DNA of 64,000 nt, taken from assembly GCF_000788395.1 (NCBI RefSeq), contig NZ_CP009888.1:62001-126000 (forward strand). The letters run 5' to 3'. This DNA comes from Pseudoalteromonas piratica. GTDB taxonomy: Bacteria > Pseudomonadota > Gammaproteobacteria > Enterobacterales > Alteromonadaceae. A program made the translations under genes and the position numbers. Below the pieces are notes generated by a model. The model was not told the DNA's origin. It worked only from the letters and a program-made list of their open reading frames with translations, and ran no database searches. Positions within the stretch are counted from its first letter, which is position 1, and the number at the start of each line of letters is the position of its first letter. Positions 8,086-17,297 of this stretch are shown piece after piece.

Positions 8086-10326
8086 TTACAGTGAACTATA
8101 CTTTTCACGTAAACGCTGACGAACAAACTCAGCAATCGTGTTAAAGACAAAGGTGAAAATAAACAACACAAACGCCGCTAAGAATAGAATACGATAGTGA
8201 GTACTACCTACCTCTGATTCTGGCATTTCTACTGCAATGTTAGCTGCTAAGGTACGCATACCTTGGAAGATACTCCAGTCCATAATTGGTGTGTTACCCG
8301 TCGCCATTAATACGATCATGGTTTCACCCACGGCACGACCTAAGCCCATCATTACCGCAGAAAAAATACCTGGACTTGCCGTTAGTAATACAACACGTAC
8401 AAGTGTTTGCCACTGTGTAGCACCTAGTGCTAGTGAACCATTTGATAAGTGTTTAGGTACACTGAATACCGCATCTTCAGCAATTGAGAAAATGGTTGGT
8501 ATTACCGCAAAGCCCATTGCAATGCCCACAACAAGCGAGTTTCGCTGGTCAAAATCAATGCCTAATTCATTAGTAATATAACGACGCACATCACCATCAA
8601 ACACCCAAAGCTCTACTGCAGGGCTTAGTGCAAATGCAATGTAGCCTGCTAATAATACAACTGGGATTAATAAAACTGCGTGGCTACCATCAGGGATTCT
8701 GTGGCGAATTGATTCTGGTAAATTTTGCCAGAAAAATGCCGTTAATAAGATGGCTACTGGCGTTAACAACAGAATCAACATAATTGCAGGTAAGTGAGAT
8801 TCAATGAGTGGTGCCAACCAAAGACCTGCTAAGAAACCTAGAATTACCGTAGGCAATGCTTCCATAATTTCAACGGTTGGCTTCACAAAGCGACGCAACT
8901 CTGGCGACATAAAATACGCCGTGTAAATTGCAGCAGATAACGCAATTGGCACAGCGAATAGCATCGCGTACATTGCCGCTTTAATGGTACCAAATGAGAT
9001 TGGTACGAGAGATAGTTTTGATTCAAAGTCATCACTCGCTGAGGTCGACTGCCAGATATATGCAGGCTCAGGATAACCTTCGTACCACACTTCTTGCCAA
9101 AGCGCAGACCAAGACACTTCTGGGTGCTCATTTTCAATATCGATAACGATAAGTTTATTACCAGAAAGCATTAATGCTGCATTTGAACGTGGTGAGATAG
9201 AGAAGAAATCGATGCCAGCATCACTTACTTTGCCTGACCAAAGTTCGCTCTCACTAGTTGTGTAATAAAGCGATAACTCACCTTGCGTATTCGTGCTGAA
9301 GAAGGTACGGCGGTAGAACTCACTGTACAAACCTGAAATATTGCTATCATTGCTTGCAAATGCGCGGATTTTTGCAAATTTACGGCCTTGCTCACTATTG
9401 ATTTCAAACCATTGTGAGATTTCACCGTTATCATTTACTAACATTAATGAGTTAGCGCCTGAAAGTAGCTGCATTTTCACTAAATTAGCGTTTTCTTGGT
9501 TTGCTGCAAGGACTTGAATTTGCGTGATATCTTCAATATCACGGGTGTTATAAATATAAACTTTGTTAGCAACACGTACAAATGCACGACTAAAATCAGG
9601 AGAGATAAGCAATTCATCAATCTTGCCTTCTACCGGGATTTCAGTAACTTCGCTTGACCATTCCATTTCACCAGAAAACATGTTTTCTTCAGCTGATAAC
9701 ATGCTAAATAATAAACGTTTATCTCCAGTCACGGCCAACACACCAAGACGGCTATCTTCAACATCATAGCTAAAAGCAAATTGACGAATTGAAGCACCTT
9801 CATCATCAATAACGATTTCATCTTCACCTATTGGATAGGCGATGCTTGGGTTAATTGTGCGTTTGTCATTGGCAAAACCGACTTCAAACTTAGGCTCAAC
9901 AACTTTGATGGCACCATTTTCTAAGCCATATGCATACATGCCTTGATGAGGCGCGGTGCGTGCAAAACTAGTCACTGGGGCATCAAACTCAACAGCGAAA
10001 TTTTTCAGTTTATCGCCAAATTTTTCACCCTTGATTTGGTAGTAACTTAATTCACCCGTTGGCGTGAATAAATAAGCAATTTCGCCTTGCTCTTCCATGC
10101 CACCTGCAATGTATTCTTGGTTTGCTGGTAGTGTGAATTGATTTCTCACTTCAACTTGTGCAGAAGCGAAAATTGGCTGAACTACATACAATAGATAAAA
10201 GAAGATTAGCAACAACGCAACCAGCACTAATGTACCACCTGCTGTAATGCTGTATTTAGCTAATTTATCTTTGATCAGTCTGTTTCTATTAGTGTTGAAA
10301 TCAACACTTGGCGGATTGGAACTCAT
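8086..10326 (-). CDS. pstC: phosphate ABC transporter permease PstC, with large periplasmic insertion
   Basis: 746 aa, more than twice the E. coli PstC. TM1 is at about residues 25-50. A region of roughly 390 residues rich in beta-strand-like repeats follows (for example EENMFSGEMEWSSEVTEIP), which suggests a propeller-like periplasmic domain. The permease core begins near residue 440 and ends with the conserved LSNGSLALGATQWQTLVRVVL loop and four or five helices. Long PstC forms occur in several gammaproteobacteria, but the role of the extra domain is not known to me. It is the first gene of the operon, and no phosphate-binding protein gene precedes it. Confidence 0.9.
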   Translation of the reverse strand: MSSNPPSVDFNTNRNRLIKDKLAKYSITAGGTLVLVALLLIFFYLLYVVQPIFASAQVEVRNQFTLPANQEYIAGGMEEQGEIAYLFTPTGELSYYQIKGEKFGDKLKNFAVEFDAPVTSFARTAPHQGMYAYGLENGAIKVVEPKFEVGFANDKRTINPSIAYPIGEDEIVIDDEGASIRQFAFSYDVEDSRLGVLAVTGDKRLLFSMLSAEENMFSGEMEWSSEVTEIPVEGKIDELLISPDFSRAFVRVANKVYIYNTRDIEDITQIQVLAANQENANLVKMQLLSGANSLMLVNDNGEISQWFEINSEQGRKFAKIRAFASNDSNISGLYSEFYRRTFFSTNTQGELSLYYTTSESELWSGKVSDAGIDFFSISPRSNAALMLSGNKLIVIDIENEHPEVSWSALWQEVWYEGYPEPAYIWQSTSASDDFESKLSLVPISFGTIKAAMYAMLFAVPIALSAAIYTAYFMSPELRRFVKPTVEIMEALPTVILGFLAGLWLAPLIESHLPAIMLILLLTPVAILLTAFFWQNLPESIRHRIPDGSHAVLLIPVVLLAGYIAFALSPAVELWVFDGDVRRYITNELGIDFDQRNSLVVGIAMGFAVIPTIFSIAEDAVFSVPKHLSNGSLALGATQWQTLVRVVLLTASPGIFSAVMMGLGRAVGETMIVLMATGNTPIMDWSIFQGMRTLAANIAVEMPESEVGSTHYRILFLAAFVLFIFTFVFNTIAEFVRQRLREKYSSL

Positions 10327-10369
10327 CCACTTGCCCTTTAAAGATAGAATTAAGTTTTAGTTGGCGTGC

Positions 10370-10403
10370 ATTATATTTTGTCAAGATGACAGAAATGTTA
10401 CAA
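10370..10403 (-). promoter_or_regulatory. PhoB-dependent promoter of pstC operon (Pho box plus -10)
   Basis: On the minus strand 10403-10386 reads TTGTAACATTTCTGTCAT, two 7-bp half-sites (TTGTAAC, CTGTCAT) separated by 4 bp as in the Pho-box consensus. Ten bases further on is a perfect -10 TATAAT (10375-10370). A good -35 is missing, as expected where PhoB replaces that contact. The rest of the 10327-10604 gap holds no gene that I can see; it is AT-rich and must also contain the promoter of the divergent gcvR-like gene. Confidence 0.85.
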
Positions 10404-10604
10404 CCAGTGTAATATTTCGTTTTTATTACCGAAAAGTTACAAGTGTAACATTAACAAAATTTGACAAAATAAATTGGACAAAAGACATCCAATAAACAAT
10501 ACTTAATCCACGCCACAATTTTATTTAATCCCTTGAATTAGCTAACAATTATTCCTTAACTTTCTGTGGTGTGGGTTGCGCTAATTAGAATAAGAGACAT
10601 ATAT

Positions 10605-11111
10605 ATGAAGCAGTTAGTATTAACAATTATTGGTCCTGACCGCTCAGGTCTAGTAGATGAACTATCCTCAGCGGTGCTTGCAAACCATGGTAACTGGCTT
10701 GCCAGTAATTTAAGTCACTTATGCGGGCATTTTGCCGGTATATTACAGCTCGAAGTGGCCGAAGAGCATTTATCAGCACTTGAAAGTGCAATTCAAGCTA
10801 TTCCTGATTTAGATGTAAAAATTGAAGCGGGCAAAGAAGAAGTCACAGACACCAACCAACTGCTAAATTTTGTTATCACTAGCAATGATAGGCCCGGTAT
10901 TGTGCAAGAGCTTTCTAGCGTGCTTCGCCATAAAGGCGCGTCAATTGTACACTTCACCTCTAAACAGCAAAGTGCACCAAATTGGGGAGTACCTTTATTT
11001 AATGCTGAAGCTCGTGTAGAACTCCCATCAGGGTTAAGTAAAGATGATGTGGTTGAAGCATTAGAGTCAATTACGTCAGATTTAATCGTCGATATTGAAA
11101 CTGAAGCCTAA
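10605..11111 (+). CDS. gcvR: ACT-domain regulator, GcvR-like
   Basis: 168 aa with two ACT domains in tandem, each starting with a conserved motif: LVLTIIGPDRSGLVDELSSA (residues 3-22) and FVITSNDRPGIVQELSSVL (about 86-104). In E. coli GcvR binds GcvA and represses the glycine cleavage operon in the absence of glycine. No gcvA or gcv genes are in this window, so the target is assigned by family only. I chose the ATG at 10605 because the ACT domain begins there; the frame extends upstream only with an atypical leader. Divergent from pstC. Confidence 0.8.
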   Translation: MKQLVLTIIGPDRSGLVDELSSAVLANHGNWLASNLSHLCGHFAGILQLEVAEEHLSALESAIQAIPDLDVKIEAGKEEVTDTNQLLNFVITSNDRPGIVQELSSVLRHKGASIVHFTSKQQSAPNWGVPLFNAEARVELPSGLSKDDVVEALESITSDLIVDIETEA

Positions 11112-11116
11112 ATTAA

Positions 11117-11140
11117 AATGGGGAGCACCTGCTCCCCATT
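11117..11140. terminator. bidirectional terminator between gcvR-like gene and panP
   Basis: A 10-bp perfect stem AATGGGGAGC / GCTCCCCATT with a 4-nt loop, placed between two convergent genes (stops at 11111 and 11164). A-rich and T-rich flanks allow use from both sides. Confidence 0.8.
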
Positions 11141-11163
11141 CTTAAATCTTAGACCTTTCCAAA

Positions 11164-12843
11164 TTAAAGATACTTTGCTAAATACTTTTTAAAGATCGGA
11201 TCTTTCTCAGCTAAAACGCGTTGCTCTGCCAAAATATCATGCAAAATTTGATTTGAAGTCAACGGATTCGCAAGCACAACGCGAAATACCACAGTGGGTA
11301 AATTATCGTACTGATATGGCGTTAACCGTGTACGTGATACAAACGAGCGCCCTGCTTCACGCTGTCGTTTTTGCATACTTGCTGTAAAGCGGTTTAAAGC
11401 TGCGTAAATATCGAGTTTGGTTTGCTCATCAGCTGTTTTAAGCACCTCTTTAATTTTTTCAGGTACATAGCGATACGTTAACAAGCAAAGCTCAGGCTCA
11501 GTAACTAACTCAAAGTCCTCTGTTTGCTTGATAAGTTCGGCAAAATAGCGGGCTTTTTCGAGGCTTTTATCAATCAACATTTCATAGCCTTTACGACCAA
11601 TAATTGATAAACAGGCATGCACTAGCATCGCCATACCAGGACGACTGCCTTCAAGCGTATGCGAACCTAAATCTTTTGAACCTTTACGTAGAATATATTC
11701 AGCATGATGCTCAACGACATTAACTGTGTCTGGCTCTTTGAAAAGTACAATGCCAGCCCCCATTGGGACATACATTTGTTTATGTGCATCGATGGTGATT
11801 GAATCCGCTCGCTCACACCCTGCAAGTAAACTTCTAGCATTATTAGAGAGTAATGTCGCACCACCCCAAGCAGCATCAATATGGAAATGACACTTAATTT
11901 CCTCTGCTAAGTCAGCTAATTCATGTAATGGGTCAATATTGCCTGTTTCAGTGGTTCCAGCAACACCAACGATTGCCATCACCTTAATGCCTTTATCGGC
12001 CAATTCTTTCGCCTTTTCACGCATTTTAGCAACATTTACTCGATTGTTTTCATCAGTTTCAATCGATACGATATTACTGCGACCAATACCCAAAACGTCA
12101 GCTGCTTTACCAAGAGAGTAATGGCCTCGCTCAGACACTAAAATAGCTAAACCTTTGTAGCCATAATGCATCATTGCAGCAACTAAACCATCGCTATTAA
12201 TACCCGTAAAATCGCCATCAGGTTTAAGTAACTTGTTTCGAGCAACCCAAAGTGCAGAAATGTTTGCAACTGTGCCGCCAGAGCAAAATGCCCCTAACGC
12301 ATTTTTAGCATTATGCATCGACTTACGGTAAAAGGTATCGTCTTTACCATAAACCATATGATGCATCATACCGAGTACTTGACGTTCAAGCGGTGTAAAA
12401 GCTTTTGATGTTTCAATCTTTACCAAATTTTGGTTTAACCCCACCATCAACTTAGACAGAGGTAAAACAAAATGCGGTAACGCGGATGTCATATGACCAA
12501 TAAAGCTCGGGGCTGATGTATGAACCGAATGTGCAACCAGCTTTTCCATCAGCTCTTGCGCATGTTCTGAAACAAAGCGAGGTTCTTCAGGAATTATTGC
12601 CGACTGAAAATCTTTTTCAATCTCATGCAGTGGTTTTTCCACCGCGGCAATGTTTTCATTTAGAAAACCAGCGAGGTTACTCGAAATTTCCTGCTCAATT
12701 TTAGCCAAAGTCGAGCCCGGCGCTTCTGGCACCGTAAAAATTCGCATTAAGCTTTCTTCAGACGCTATCGCTGGGCGCACTGCTTGACGTGTTTCATCAA
12801 CCATACTACTCACTTTACCCAAAAAGTGTTCAAACATATTCAT
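11164..12843 (-). CDS. panP: PLP-dependent aspartate 1-decarboxylase PanP
   Basis: 559 aa. Group II decarboxylase fold with the PLP-binding lysine in IDAHKQMYVPMGAG (Lys355), preceded by HIDAAWGGATLLS (PLP-contacting Asp323), and CSGGTVANISALW near residue 190. The sequence matches the PanP family of Vibrio and relatives (TIGR03799), which makes beta-alanine for pantothenate and CoA synthesis in organisms that lack the pyruvoyl enzyme PanD. coaBC, a later step of the same pathway, is at 24107. ATGs at codons 1 and 3 are both possible starts and there is no clear Shine-Dalgarno site. Glutamate or other substrates cannot be excluded by sequence alone. Confidence 0.87.
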   Translation of the reverse strand: MNMFEHFLGKVSSMVDETRQAVRPAIASEESLMRIFTVPEAPGSTLAKIEQEISSNLAGFLNENIAAVEKPLHEIEKDFQSAIIPEEPRFVSEHAQELMEKLVAHSVHTSAPSFIGHMTSALPHFVLPLSKLMVGLNQNLVKIETSKAFTPLERQVLGMMHHMVYGKDDTFYRKSMHNAKNALGAFCSGGTVANISALWVARNKLLKPDGDFTGINSDGLVAAMMHYGYKGLAILVSERGHYSLGKAADVLGIGRSNIVSIETDENNRVNVAKMREKAKELADKGIKVMAIVGVAGTTETGNIDPLHELADLAEEIKCHFHIDAAWGGATLLSNNARSLLAGCERADSITIDAHKQMYVPMGAGIVLFKEPDTVNVVEHHAEYILRKGSKDLGSHTLEGSRPGMAMLVHACLSIIGRKGYEMLIDKSLEKARYFAELIKQTEDFELVTEPELCLLTYRYVPEKIKEVLKTADEQTKLDIYAALNRFTASMQKRQREAGRSFVSRTRLTPYQYDNLPTVVFRVVLANPLTSNQILHDILAEQRVLAEKDPIFKKYLAKYL

Positions 12844-13034
12844 AAAAAAAGGTGGTCAACTCTACTTCAATTACAAGAAAAAGTCTCGCAATTTGCACAA
12901 TATCTCCATCAAGTATTGTAAAAATCCGACTAAATTTACTACTATTGGGTACTAAAATTAACATAACCCTTTGCTCGCTATACAGTAAAGCAGTATTTTT
13001 CAGTTGCAGCAAAATAAGTTAAGCAAGGATCTGC

Positions 13035-14909
13035 ATGCACTACTCAAACCAAGGAATTCGTTGGATTATTTTTGCCTGTTTTCTTTTTTTAGCCAGTTTG
13101 GCTGGCTACGTTTATTATGTTTACTCTCATACCTACAATGACATCATGCAAGATGTCGACGCACGCTTATTAAATGCAGCACAAAGTGTAAAGTTCATTC
13201 TTGGTGAAGATTATCATAACAACATAGCAGGTCCTGAACATATCGATGAGCAGGCCTACCTTCTGAAAAGTAAACAGTTGTCTGAATTTGCTACACGGCT
13301 AGAACTGGAATATGTTTACGCAATGATTTCAGAAGGCGATCAGGTTTATTTTTCAGCATCAAGTTATACCAATGATGATGTTAAGAATAATAAACTAACC
13401 TACTTTTACGACCTCTACTCTGAAGCAACAGAATTAAATAAAAAAGCCTTCTATTCTACAGGCCCCGTATTTGAGCACAGTGAAGATCAATGGGGCCATT
13501 TCCGCACCATTTTCTTGCCATTCCAAAGTGATGATGGCCGAACCTATTTAACTGGTGCAGATATCACCATCAAAGATCTCAATGAACAACTCACAGCCAG
13601 TGTCACTCAGGCTGTTATCACCGCCTGCTTTTTCTTTTTTATTGCCACCCTAGTAGGTGCTTTTTACATCTTTATTCTAAAACGTAATTTAACGCGCGAC
13701 CCTGCAACAGGCTACGCCAATCATATTGCTTTAGAAAGAAAGCTTCACAATTCTTCGCAACTGCACATGCAGCTTGCGATTATTTTAGTTAGTGACTTAG
13801 AAGAAATTATTAGCTTTTATGGTTCACATATAGGCGATACCGTGATGCATAAACTACTGACTCGCTTAGATAAATTAAAAACCAGCGAATGCACCTTGTA
13901 TCGCCTATCTAGTAATAAAATCGCGCTACTAACATCGTATAACAATCGCACTGAATGCATAAAACAAATTGAAAACCTAAGCAAAAACACGCCCATATTA
14001 TGCGATCCATTTATTTATGTAACACTTTGCACGGGTATCGCATCTGGCAATAAAACGCTGCTAATTGAAAATGCACGCATTGCGGTTGAACAAGCAAAAC
14101 GTAGTCGTGAACACGTAGTATTTTACTCCGATGCCATGAACGCACTTAAGAGCCAATACCAGCATAATATAAAAATAGCGAAAGATGTTCGCGATGCATT
14201 TAACAACTCTCAAGTACAAGCCTTCTTCCAACCAATCGTGACATCTGATGGCAATGATGTTTTGATGTATGAGGGGCTTGCTCGCATAGAAATGAATAAT
14301 AAGTTGTACGAGCCAGACTACTTTCTTTCCGTCGTTAATCGCAGTCGCATGGATGGACAGCTAACACGCATAATTTTTCTTGAATGTGTCGATCACTTTC
14401 GAAAAACAGATACTTGCTGGAGCATGAATATCACAGCGCAAGATATGCTCGACCCAAGCCTTGCCGCTTTTTTTGACGATGAATTAAAACGCTACCCAAC
14501 GCCACACAATATTACATTTGAGCTCATTGAAACCGAAGCTGTTGCCAATTTTAATGAAGTAAAAGGGTTTATTACCATGGTTAAACGCCATGGAGCCAAA
14601 GTATTTATCGACGATTTTGGAACTGGCTATTCAAACATATCTAACATTTTAAAGTTAGAGGTTGATGGCATTAAGATCGACGCTTCACTCGTCTCACAAA
14701 TCATTAAAGATGAAGAGGTTTTCTTATTTATCCAACATATTGCGAGTTTTGCTAATAAGGTAAATTTAATACTTATTGCAGAAGGGGTAGAAAATAAATT
14801 GGTGGTAGATAAATTGGCAAAAGCGGGAATTAAGTATATGCAAGGCTATTACTTTGCTGAGCCAGCAAAATCGCTAGCTCAACAAGAAGTTCCCGCTAAA
14901 GCGAGTTAA
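13035..14909 (+). CDS. membrane EAL-domain cyclic-di-GMP phosphodiesterase with degenerate GGDEF
   Basis: 624 aa. TM1 at about residues 9-28, a periplasmic sensor region of about 160 residues, TM2 at about 194-214, a GGDEF-like domain (about 220-360), and an EAL domain (about 385-615). The GGDEF active-site loop is lost: SSNKIALL stands where GGDEF is expected, so cyclase activity is unlikely. The EAL domain keeps EGLAR, the Asn of MNIT, ELIETE, IDDFGTGYSN, the Lys of IKID and AEGVE, so it should hydrolyse c-di-GMP. A good AAGGA lies 6-7 bp before the ATG. The 3' end overlaps the convergent methyltransferase gene by 14 bp. Confidence 0.88.
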   Translation: MHYSNQGIRWIIFACFLFLASLAGYVYYVYSHTYNDIMQDVDARLLNAAQSVKFILGEDYHNNIAGPEHIDEQAYLLKSKQLSEFATRLELEYVYAMISEGDQVYFSASSYTNDDVKNNKLTYFYDLYSEATELNKKAFYSTGPVFEHSEDQWGHFRTIFLPFQSDDGRTYLTGADITIKDLNEQLTASVTQAVITACFFFFIATLVGAFYIFILKRNLTRDPATGYANHIALERKLHNSSQLHMQLAIILVSDLEEIISFYGSHIGDTVMHKLLTRLDKLKTSECTLYRLSSNKIALLTSYNNRTECIKQIENLSKNTPILCDPFIYVTLCTGIASGNKTLLIENARIAVEQAKRSREHVVFYSDAMNALKSQYQHNIKIAKDVRDAFNNSQVQAFFQPIVTSDGNDVLMYEGLARIEMNNKLYEPDYFLSVVNRSRMDGQLTRIIFLECVDHFRKTDTCWSMNITAQDMLDPSLAAFFDDELKRYPTPHNITFELIETEAVANFNEVKGFITMVKRHGAKVFIDDFGTGYSNISNILKLEVDGIKIDASLVSQIIKDEEVFLFIQHIASFANKVNLILIAEGVENKLVVDKLAKAGIKYMQGYYFAEPAKSLAQQEVPAKAS

Positions 14910-15570
14910 GATCAATTTGCAGTCGGTGGCTTTGTTGGCCACTGGCCCAATATTTACGCTCAAATGGGGTAATTGCAGTATCTGCACTGTAAGGCGCAAC
15001 AGACACATCAACGCCAGCTAAGCCTAAGGCAAAGGCGAACTCATCTACATACGTTTGCCAATTACTTCTCACTTCAAGCTGACCGCCAATTTTCACTATA
15101 TAAGGAAATACCGGTGCACCATGCCAGCGCCTACCGAGATGCTTCGCTTTCGGCCAAGGGTTTGGATACAGCAAATAATGGTGTGTCACTTGCCATTGAT
15201 GTTCAACCACCAAGCGCCAAAAGTCATTTAAATCAGCGCGCACTAATAAGTACTGGCCATTTTCAGTTTGTTTGTATTCGACATCGTGTTTTTCAATACG
15301 GTGCGCCGACTTATCAATACCAATGACCAAGGCTTCAGGATGCTTTCGTGCAAGGTTAGCTGTACTCTCGCCCACACCACAGCACGAATCGAGAATAATC
15401 GGCCCTGCAAATTGCTGTACCTTCTTATTTACCTCATCAAAAGCCGTTTGCGTATGTGCTGCAATTGGTTTTTTAAACTCGGTGCTAAGATGTTTGCGCA
15501 CCACTTCTTCTAACTTTTCATTTAGCCCGTGTTGATTCGAGCTAATACTTCTTGAATTTGCGTCAGACAT
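14896..15570 (-). CDS. TrmB-like SAM-dependent methyltransferase
   Basis: 224 aa with the start taken at the ATG 15568-15570, 7 bp after the permease stop; an upstream ATG at 15606 would overlap the permease gene. The SAM-binding motif ILDSCCGVGESTANLA lies at about residues 60-75. The motif YPNPWPKAKHLGRRWHG resembles the PDPWPKKRHHKRR signature of tRNA (guanine-46-N7) methyltransferase TrmB. The C-terminal ITPFERKYWASGQQSHRL is also TrmB-like. It is divergent and lies in an unrelated operon, so it may be a paralog acting on another substrate rather than the housekeeping trmB. Last gene of the mpl operon. Confidence 0.7.
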   Translation of the reverse strand: MSDANSRSISSNQHGLNEKLEEVVRKHLSTEFKKPIAAHTQTAFDEVNKKVQQFAGPIILDSCCGVGESTANLARKHPEALVIGIDKSAHRIEKHDVEYKQTENGQYLLVRADLNDFWRLVVEHQWQVTHHYLLYPNPWPKAKHLGRRWHGAPVFPYIVKIGGQLEVRSNWQTYVDEFAFALGLAGVDVSVAPYSADTAITPFERKYWASGQQSHRLQIDLNSL

Positions 15571-15577
15571 ATTTCTA

Positions 15578-16345
15578 TCAGTGGCGAATGCCAACCCCTT
15601 TATCAATTAAACGGTATGCCACAGCAAATAAACCGCTTATAAACGCAACTATCACTGCAAATGCCGTTGTGATATCCACATCCGAAACACCTAAGAAACC
15701 GTAACGGAAAGCATTCACCATATAAATAATCGGATTAAATTGAGATACACCTTGCCAAAAATCAGGGAGCAAAGTAATTGAATAGAATACACCACCTAAA
15801 TAAGTTAACGGCGTTAAAACGAATGTTGGGATAATGCTGATATCATCAAAACTATTGGCGTAAACAGCATTAATTAAACCGCCAAGTGCAAATACAGCTG
15901 CGGTAAGTAATACAGTAGCAAAAATAACCGCTATATTGTGAATTTGAATATCAACAAAAAACAGCGACAAAATAGTAACGATAATGCCAACGCATAAGCC
16001 GCGTGCCATACCACCACCCATATAGCCAAGAACAATAATATAGGTTGGCACAGGTGAAACGAGTAACTCTTCAATGCTTTTCTGAAATTTGGTCGAATAG
16101 AAGCTCGATGCCACATTGGAATAAGAGTTGGTAATCACCGACATCATAATCAGACCCGGTACAATAAACTCCATGTAGTTAAAGCCACCCATATCGCCAA
16201 TGCGCGAACCAATTAAATTACCAAAAATAACAAAGTACAGTGACATGGTAATTGCTGGCGGCACAAGTGTTTGCACCCAAATACGGGTAAAACGAATACA
16301 CTCTTTGATCCATATGGTTTTTAAAGCGGTAAATTGATTACTCAT
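15578..16345 (-). CDS. ABC-2 type transporter permease (YadH-like)
   Basis: 255 aa with six hydrophobic segments and the ABC-2 permease signature (VPGLIMMSVITNSYSNVASSFY near residue 65; conserved LLPDFWQGVSQFNPIIYMVNAFRYG near residue 200). The family forms exporters for drugs, polysaccharides or lipids together with a DrrA/YadG-type ATPase. The start codon overlaps the stop of that ATPase gene by one base (TAATG), which is firm evidence for a pair. The substrate is unknown. Confidence 0.85.
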   Translation of the reverse strand: MSNQFTALKTIWIKECIRFTRIWVQTLVPPAITMSLYFVIFGNLIGSRIGDMGGFNYMEFIVPGLIMMSVITNSYSNVASSFYSTKFQKSIEELLVSPVPTYIIVLGYMGGGMARGLCVGIIVTILSLFFVDIQIHNIAVIFATVLLTAAVFALGGLINAVYANSFDDISIIPTFVLTPLTYLGGVFYSITLLPDFWQGVSQFNPIIYMVNAFRYGFLGVSDVDITTAFAVIVAFISGLFAVAYRLIDKGVGIRH

Positions 16346-17265
16346 TATTGTTCGCGCCCCTTTTCTACAATTGCAACAAACAGCTCTTCTAATCGGTTCG
16401 CCTTATTACGCATGCTTAATACCGTATTACCGGATGTACTTAGTGCATCAAATACACCATTTAACCCTTGTGATTTTTCCACATCTACTTCGATGGTATG
16501 GTCATCAATTTCACGAGTTGTGTAACCATCAAGTGAGAATGCTGATGTTGGCTGCTTTAAATCAAGAATAAAGGTTTCTTTATCAAGTTTTGCCAACAGT
16601 GACTTCATATTGGTGTTTTCAATAATTTGACCTTTATCGATAATCGCAATGTTTTTGCACAACATTTCCGCTTCTTCAAGGTAATGAGTAGTGAGAATAA
16701 TGGTCACACCCTGCAAGTTTATTTCTTTTAAGAATTCCCACATTGAACGGCGCAACTCAATATCTACACCTGCGGTGGGTTCATCTAAAATCAGCAGCTG
16801 CGGTTTGTGCATTAACGCACGTGCAATCATTAAACGGCGTTTCATACCACCAGATAAGGTGCGCGCTTGCTTATCTTTTTTATCTGCAAGGCCTAGTTGC
16901 GCCAGTAACTCATCAGCACGCTTATGTGCCTCTGCGCGTGGCACGCCATAATAACCGGCTTGGTTCACTAAAATTTGGTTAAGTGTTTCAAACTGGCTAA
17001 AGTTAAATTCCTGCGGTACTAACCCTAAATTAGTTTTAGCCTTACCAAGGTCAGTATCAATATCATGACCGAAGACTTTTACCGTGCCTTTAGTTTTATT
17101 TACAAGCGAAGAAATCACGCCTATTGTGGTCGATTTGCCAGCACCATTAGCACCTAACAGCGCAAAAAAATCGCCTTTCTCGACCGTTAAATCAATTCCT
17201 TTAACAGCTTGAACACCGTTACTGTAGGTTTTTTCTAAACCAACAATTTCGAGAGCTTTTGTCAT
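16345..17265 (-). CDS. ABC transporter ATP-binding protein (YadG-like)
   Basis: 306 aa from the ATG 17263-17265. Walker A GANGAGKST, signature LSGGMKRR, Walker B LLILDEPTAGVD and switch TTHYLEEAE are complete. The C-terminal 80 residues form the regulatory tail usual for DrrA/CcmA-type ATPases. It pairs with the downstream permease. A longer reading frame upstream would overlap ubiX and lacks a ribosome-binding site. The operon context with mpl and ubiX suggests no substrate. Confidence 0.87.
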   Translation of the reverse strand: MTKALEIVGLEKTYSNGVQAVKGIDLTVEKGDFFALLGANGAGKSTTIGVISSLVNKTKGTVKVFGHDIDTDLGKAKTNLGLVPQEFNFSQFETLNQILVNQAGYYGVPRAEAHKRADELLAQLGLADKKDKQARTLSGGMKRRLMIARALMHKPQLLILDEPTAGVDIELRRSMWEFLKEINLQGVTIILTTHYLEEAEMLCKNIAIIDKGQIIENTNMKSLLAKLDKETFILDLKQPTSAFSLDGYTTREIDDHTIEVDVEKSQGLNGVFDALSTSGNTVLSMRNKANRLEELFVAIVEKGREQ

Positions 17266-17297
17266 TGTGTTTTGCGTTCCAATTTTGGATGGATTAA

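Noticed and set aside
10404..10450. Further TGTTAC/GTAAC motifs upstream of the Pho box
   Set aside because: Half-sites are not spaced by 11 bp, so a second Pho box is not supported.
12830..13012. Minus-strand frame in the panP/EAL gap
   Set aside because: No ribosome site, composition is AT-rich noise, and it overlaps the panP start.
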